The notes under the pieces are model-generated. The model was not told where the DNA came from, ran no database searches, and worked only from the letters and a program-made list of their open reading frames with translations. Shown one piece after another: positions 7,009-7,506 of a stretch of DNA of 7,506 bases (position 1 is the stretch's first letter; every line of letters begins with the position of its first letter). The position numbers and the translations under genes are program-made. Source of the stretch: Planctomycetota bacterium (GTDB lineage Bacteria > Planctomycetota > Planctomycetia > Pirellulales > Pirellulaceae); assembly GCA_024277285.1 (NCBI GenBank), contig JAJRVM010000152.1, forward strand, positions 1-7,506. The letters are read 5' to 3'.

Positions 7009-7014
7009 AATATA
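7009..7014 (-). promoter_or_regulatory. Candidate -10 element for the phosphorylase/GT81 pair
   Basis: On the minus strand TATATT lies 22 bases before the start codon in an A/T-rich patch. A TTGAAG that could serve as -35 is at 7038-7043, but the spacing of 23 bases is too long for a standard sigma-70 promoter, so either the -35 is not used or the promoter is of another type. The leader would be only about 16 bases, leaving room for the ribosome-binding site and little else. Confidence 0.25.
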
Positions 7015-7070
7015 GAGAATCCACTGCCCGACATGTACTTCAAAGGGGGGCAGCAGGCACCCTAGGCAAC

Positions 7071-7092
7071 ACGCCGCCTCAGCGGCGTTTTT
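7071..7092 (+). terminator. Intrinsic terminator, plus orientation
   Basis: ACGCCGC-CTCA-GCGGCGT forms a perfect 7-base-pair GC-rich stem with a 4-base loop, followed at once by a run of five T (7088-7092). On the minus strand the stem is followed by GTTGCC, so it works as a terminator only for rightward transcription. No plus-strand gene ends just before it: the DNA to the left is the start region of the leftward phosphorylase gene. Confidence 0.6.
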
Positions 7093-7506
7093 CGGCCTCG
7101 TGAGTCCCAACCGATGCACTCGGCGGAAATGAACACCCGTTATATGGGGCGGAAACAGCGGGGCTCCGTTGCGAAAGAGCCCCCCCCGGTGACGGCCCCT
7201 GCCGGTCGAGTGCGTGCATTAATGGTGCGCCGCGACCGCCGGTTGTTCAAGGGCGGACCTCCGCCAGAGAGGGGGACAGCGTGAAACCCACTAGTGTGGA
7301 TTATTCACGAGTGTTTCCGATATCCGTGTAACTATGGAAACTGTAGTGGCTTACGCGCATATTACCCAAAGCACCGCGAGCTGGGCAGTGAATCATTCGC
7401 GTCGCGGGCGAGAAGCGGGTGTGAAGTGGCGAATAGGGAATGCGGAAGTCAAAGTGTACCGTCATGTGTGTTCAGGAAGTGAGTCGCGCTGGAATCGGCG
7501 TGTGAC
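7093..7506. other. Gene-free, hairpin-rich right end
   Basis: No convincing gene on either strand; the only open frame (7294-7482, plus, 62 codons) has an unprotein-like Cys/Arg/Ser-rich translation and no ribosome-binding site. Instead there are several inverted repeats. CCGA/TCGG at 7111-7123. GGGGCTC/GAGCCCC at 7160-7166 and 7177-7183, with a 10-base loop, running into a row of eight C (7180-7187). CGGTCG/CGACCG at 7203-7208 and 7233-7238, enclosing a second stem of six pairs with three G-U wobbles (7210-7215 with 7225-7230). GGCGG/CCGCC at 7252-7256 and 7261-7265. CGTGAA/TTCACG at 7280-7285 and 7304-7309, enclosing CCAC-TAGT-GTGG (7288-7299). GTTTCC/GGAAAC at 7313-7318 and 7336-7341. I match this to no known RNA (tRNA, tmRNA, RNase P, SRP, 6S). 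It could be a structured RNA, a long leader of a gene beyond the edge, or simply GC-rich spacer. Confidence 0.35.

Noticed and set aside
7160..7187. GGGGCTC/GAGCCCC hairpin as a transcription terminator
   Set aside because: The stem is followed by a C-run on the plus strand and by CGCTGTTT on the minus strand, not by a T-run.
7294..7482. 62-codon plus-strand frame at the right end
   Set aside because: No ATG start, no ribosome-binding site, and a composition unlike real proteins; it also overlaps inverted repeats.
1..7506. CRISPR array, tRNA, rRNA or insertion sequence
   Set aside because: No regularly spaced direct repeats, no tRNA cloverleaf or rRNA segments, and no transposase motif with paired terminal repeats were seen on either strand.

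Overview
The window looks like chromosomal DNA from a planctomycete, most likely a Pirellulales relative (Rhodopirellula/Pirellula type). The reasons are a short lipoprotein with the Cys-rich 'GCAMC..PYDDDYN..GG' and 'GRVGS' signature I associate with that group, an Nramp-like transporter carrying a long hydrophilic insert, moderately high GC, and glucosylglycerate genes, a compatible-solute pathway known from this phylum. The assignment rests on protein style, not on any marker gene.

Layout. Positions 1-598 hold no gene I can defend, only coding-like fragments in different frames that suggest decay. A small lipoprotein gene (599-895, minus) diverges from a large Nramp-family membrane transporter gene (1062-2702, plus). 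A 118-base gap with a -10-like hexamer and a small inverted repeat leads to a GT4 glycosyltransferase (2821-3978, plus). This runs tail to tail into, and overlaps by 46 bases, a GT81 glucosyl-3-phosphoglycerate synthase-like gene (3933-5150, minus). Upstream of that on the same strand is a GH13_18 phosphorylase, probably glucosylglycerate phosphorylase (5262-6986, minus). A clear plus-oriented hairpin-T terminator (7071-7092) sits behind the phosphorylase promoter region. The last ~410 bases have no convincing gene but several nested hairpins.

How the genes fit together. The two minus-strand genes make a metabolic pair. GpgS-type GT81 enzymes join glucose from an NDP-sugar to 3-phosphoglycerate, a phosphatase then gives glucosylglycerate, and the GH13_18 phosphorylase splits glucosylglycerate with phosphate into glucose-1-phosphate and glycerate. 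Synthesis and recovery of the solute are therefore next to each other, but the expected phosphatase (GpgP) is not in the window, and two residues of the GpgS acceptor site appear substituted. The neighbouring GT4 enzyme could act on another glycan or extend the same solute; nothing here decides. The transporter lacks the canonical Nramp metal ligands, so its substrate is open.

The most interesting points are the altered metal site and insert of the transporter, the synthase/phosphorylase pair without a phosphatase, and the hairpin-rich gene-free right end with an orphan terminator.
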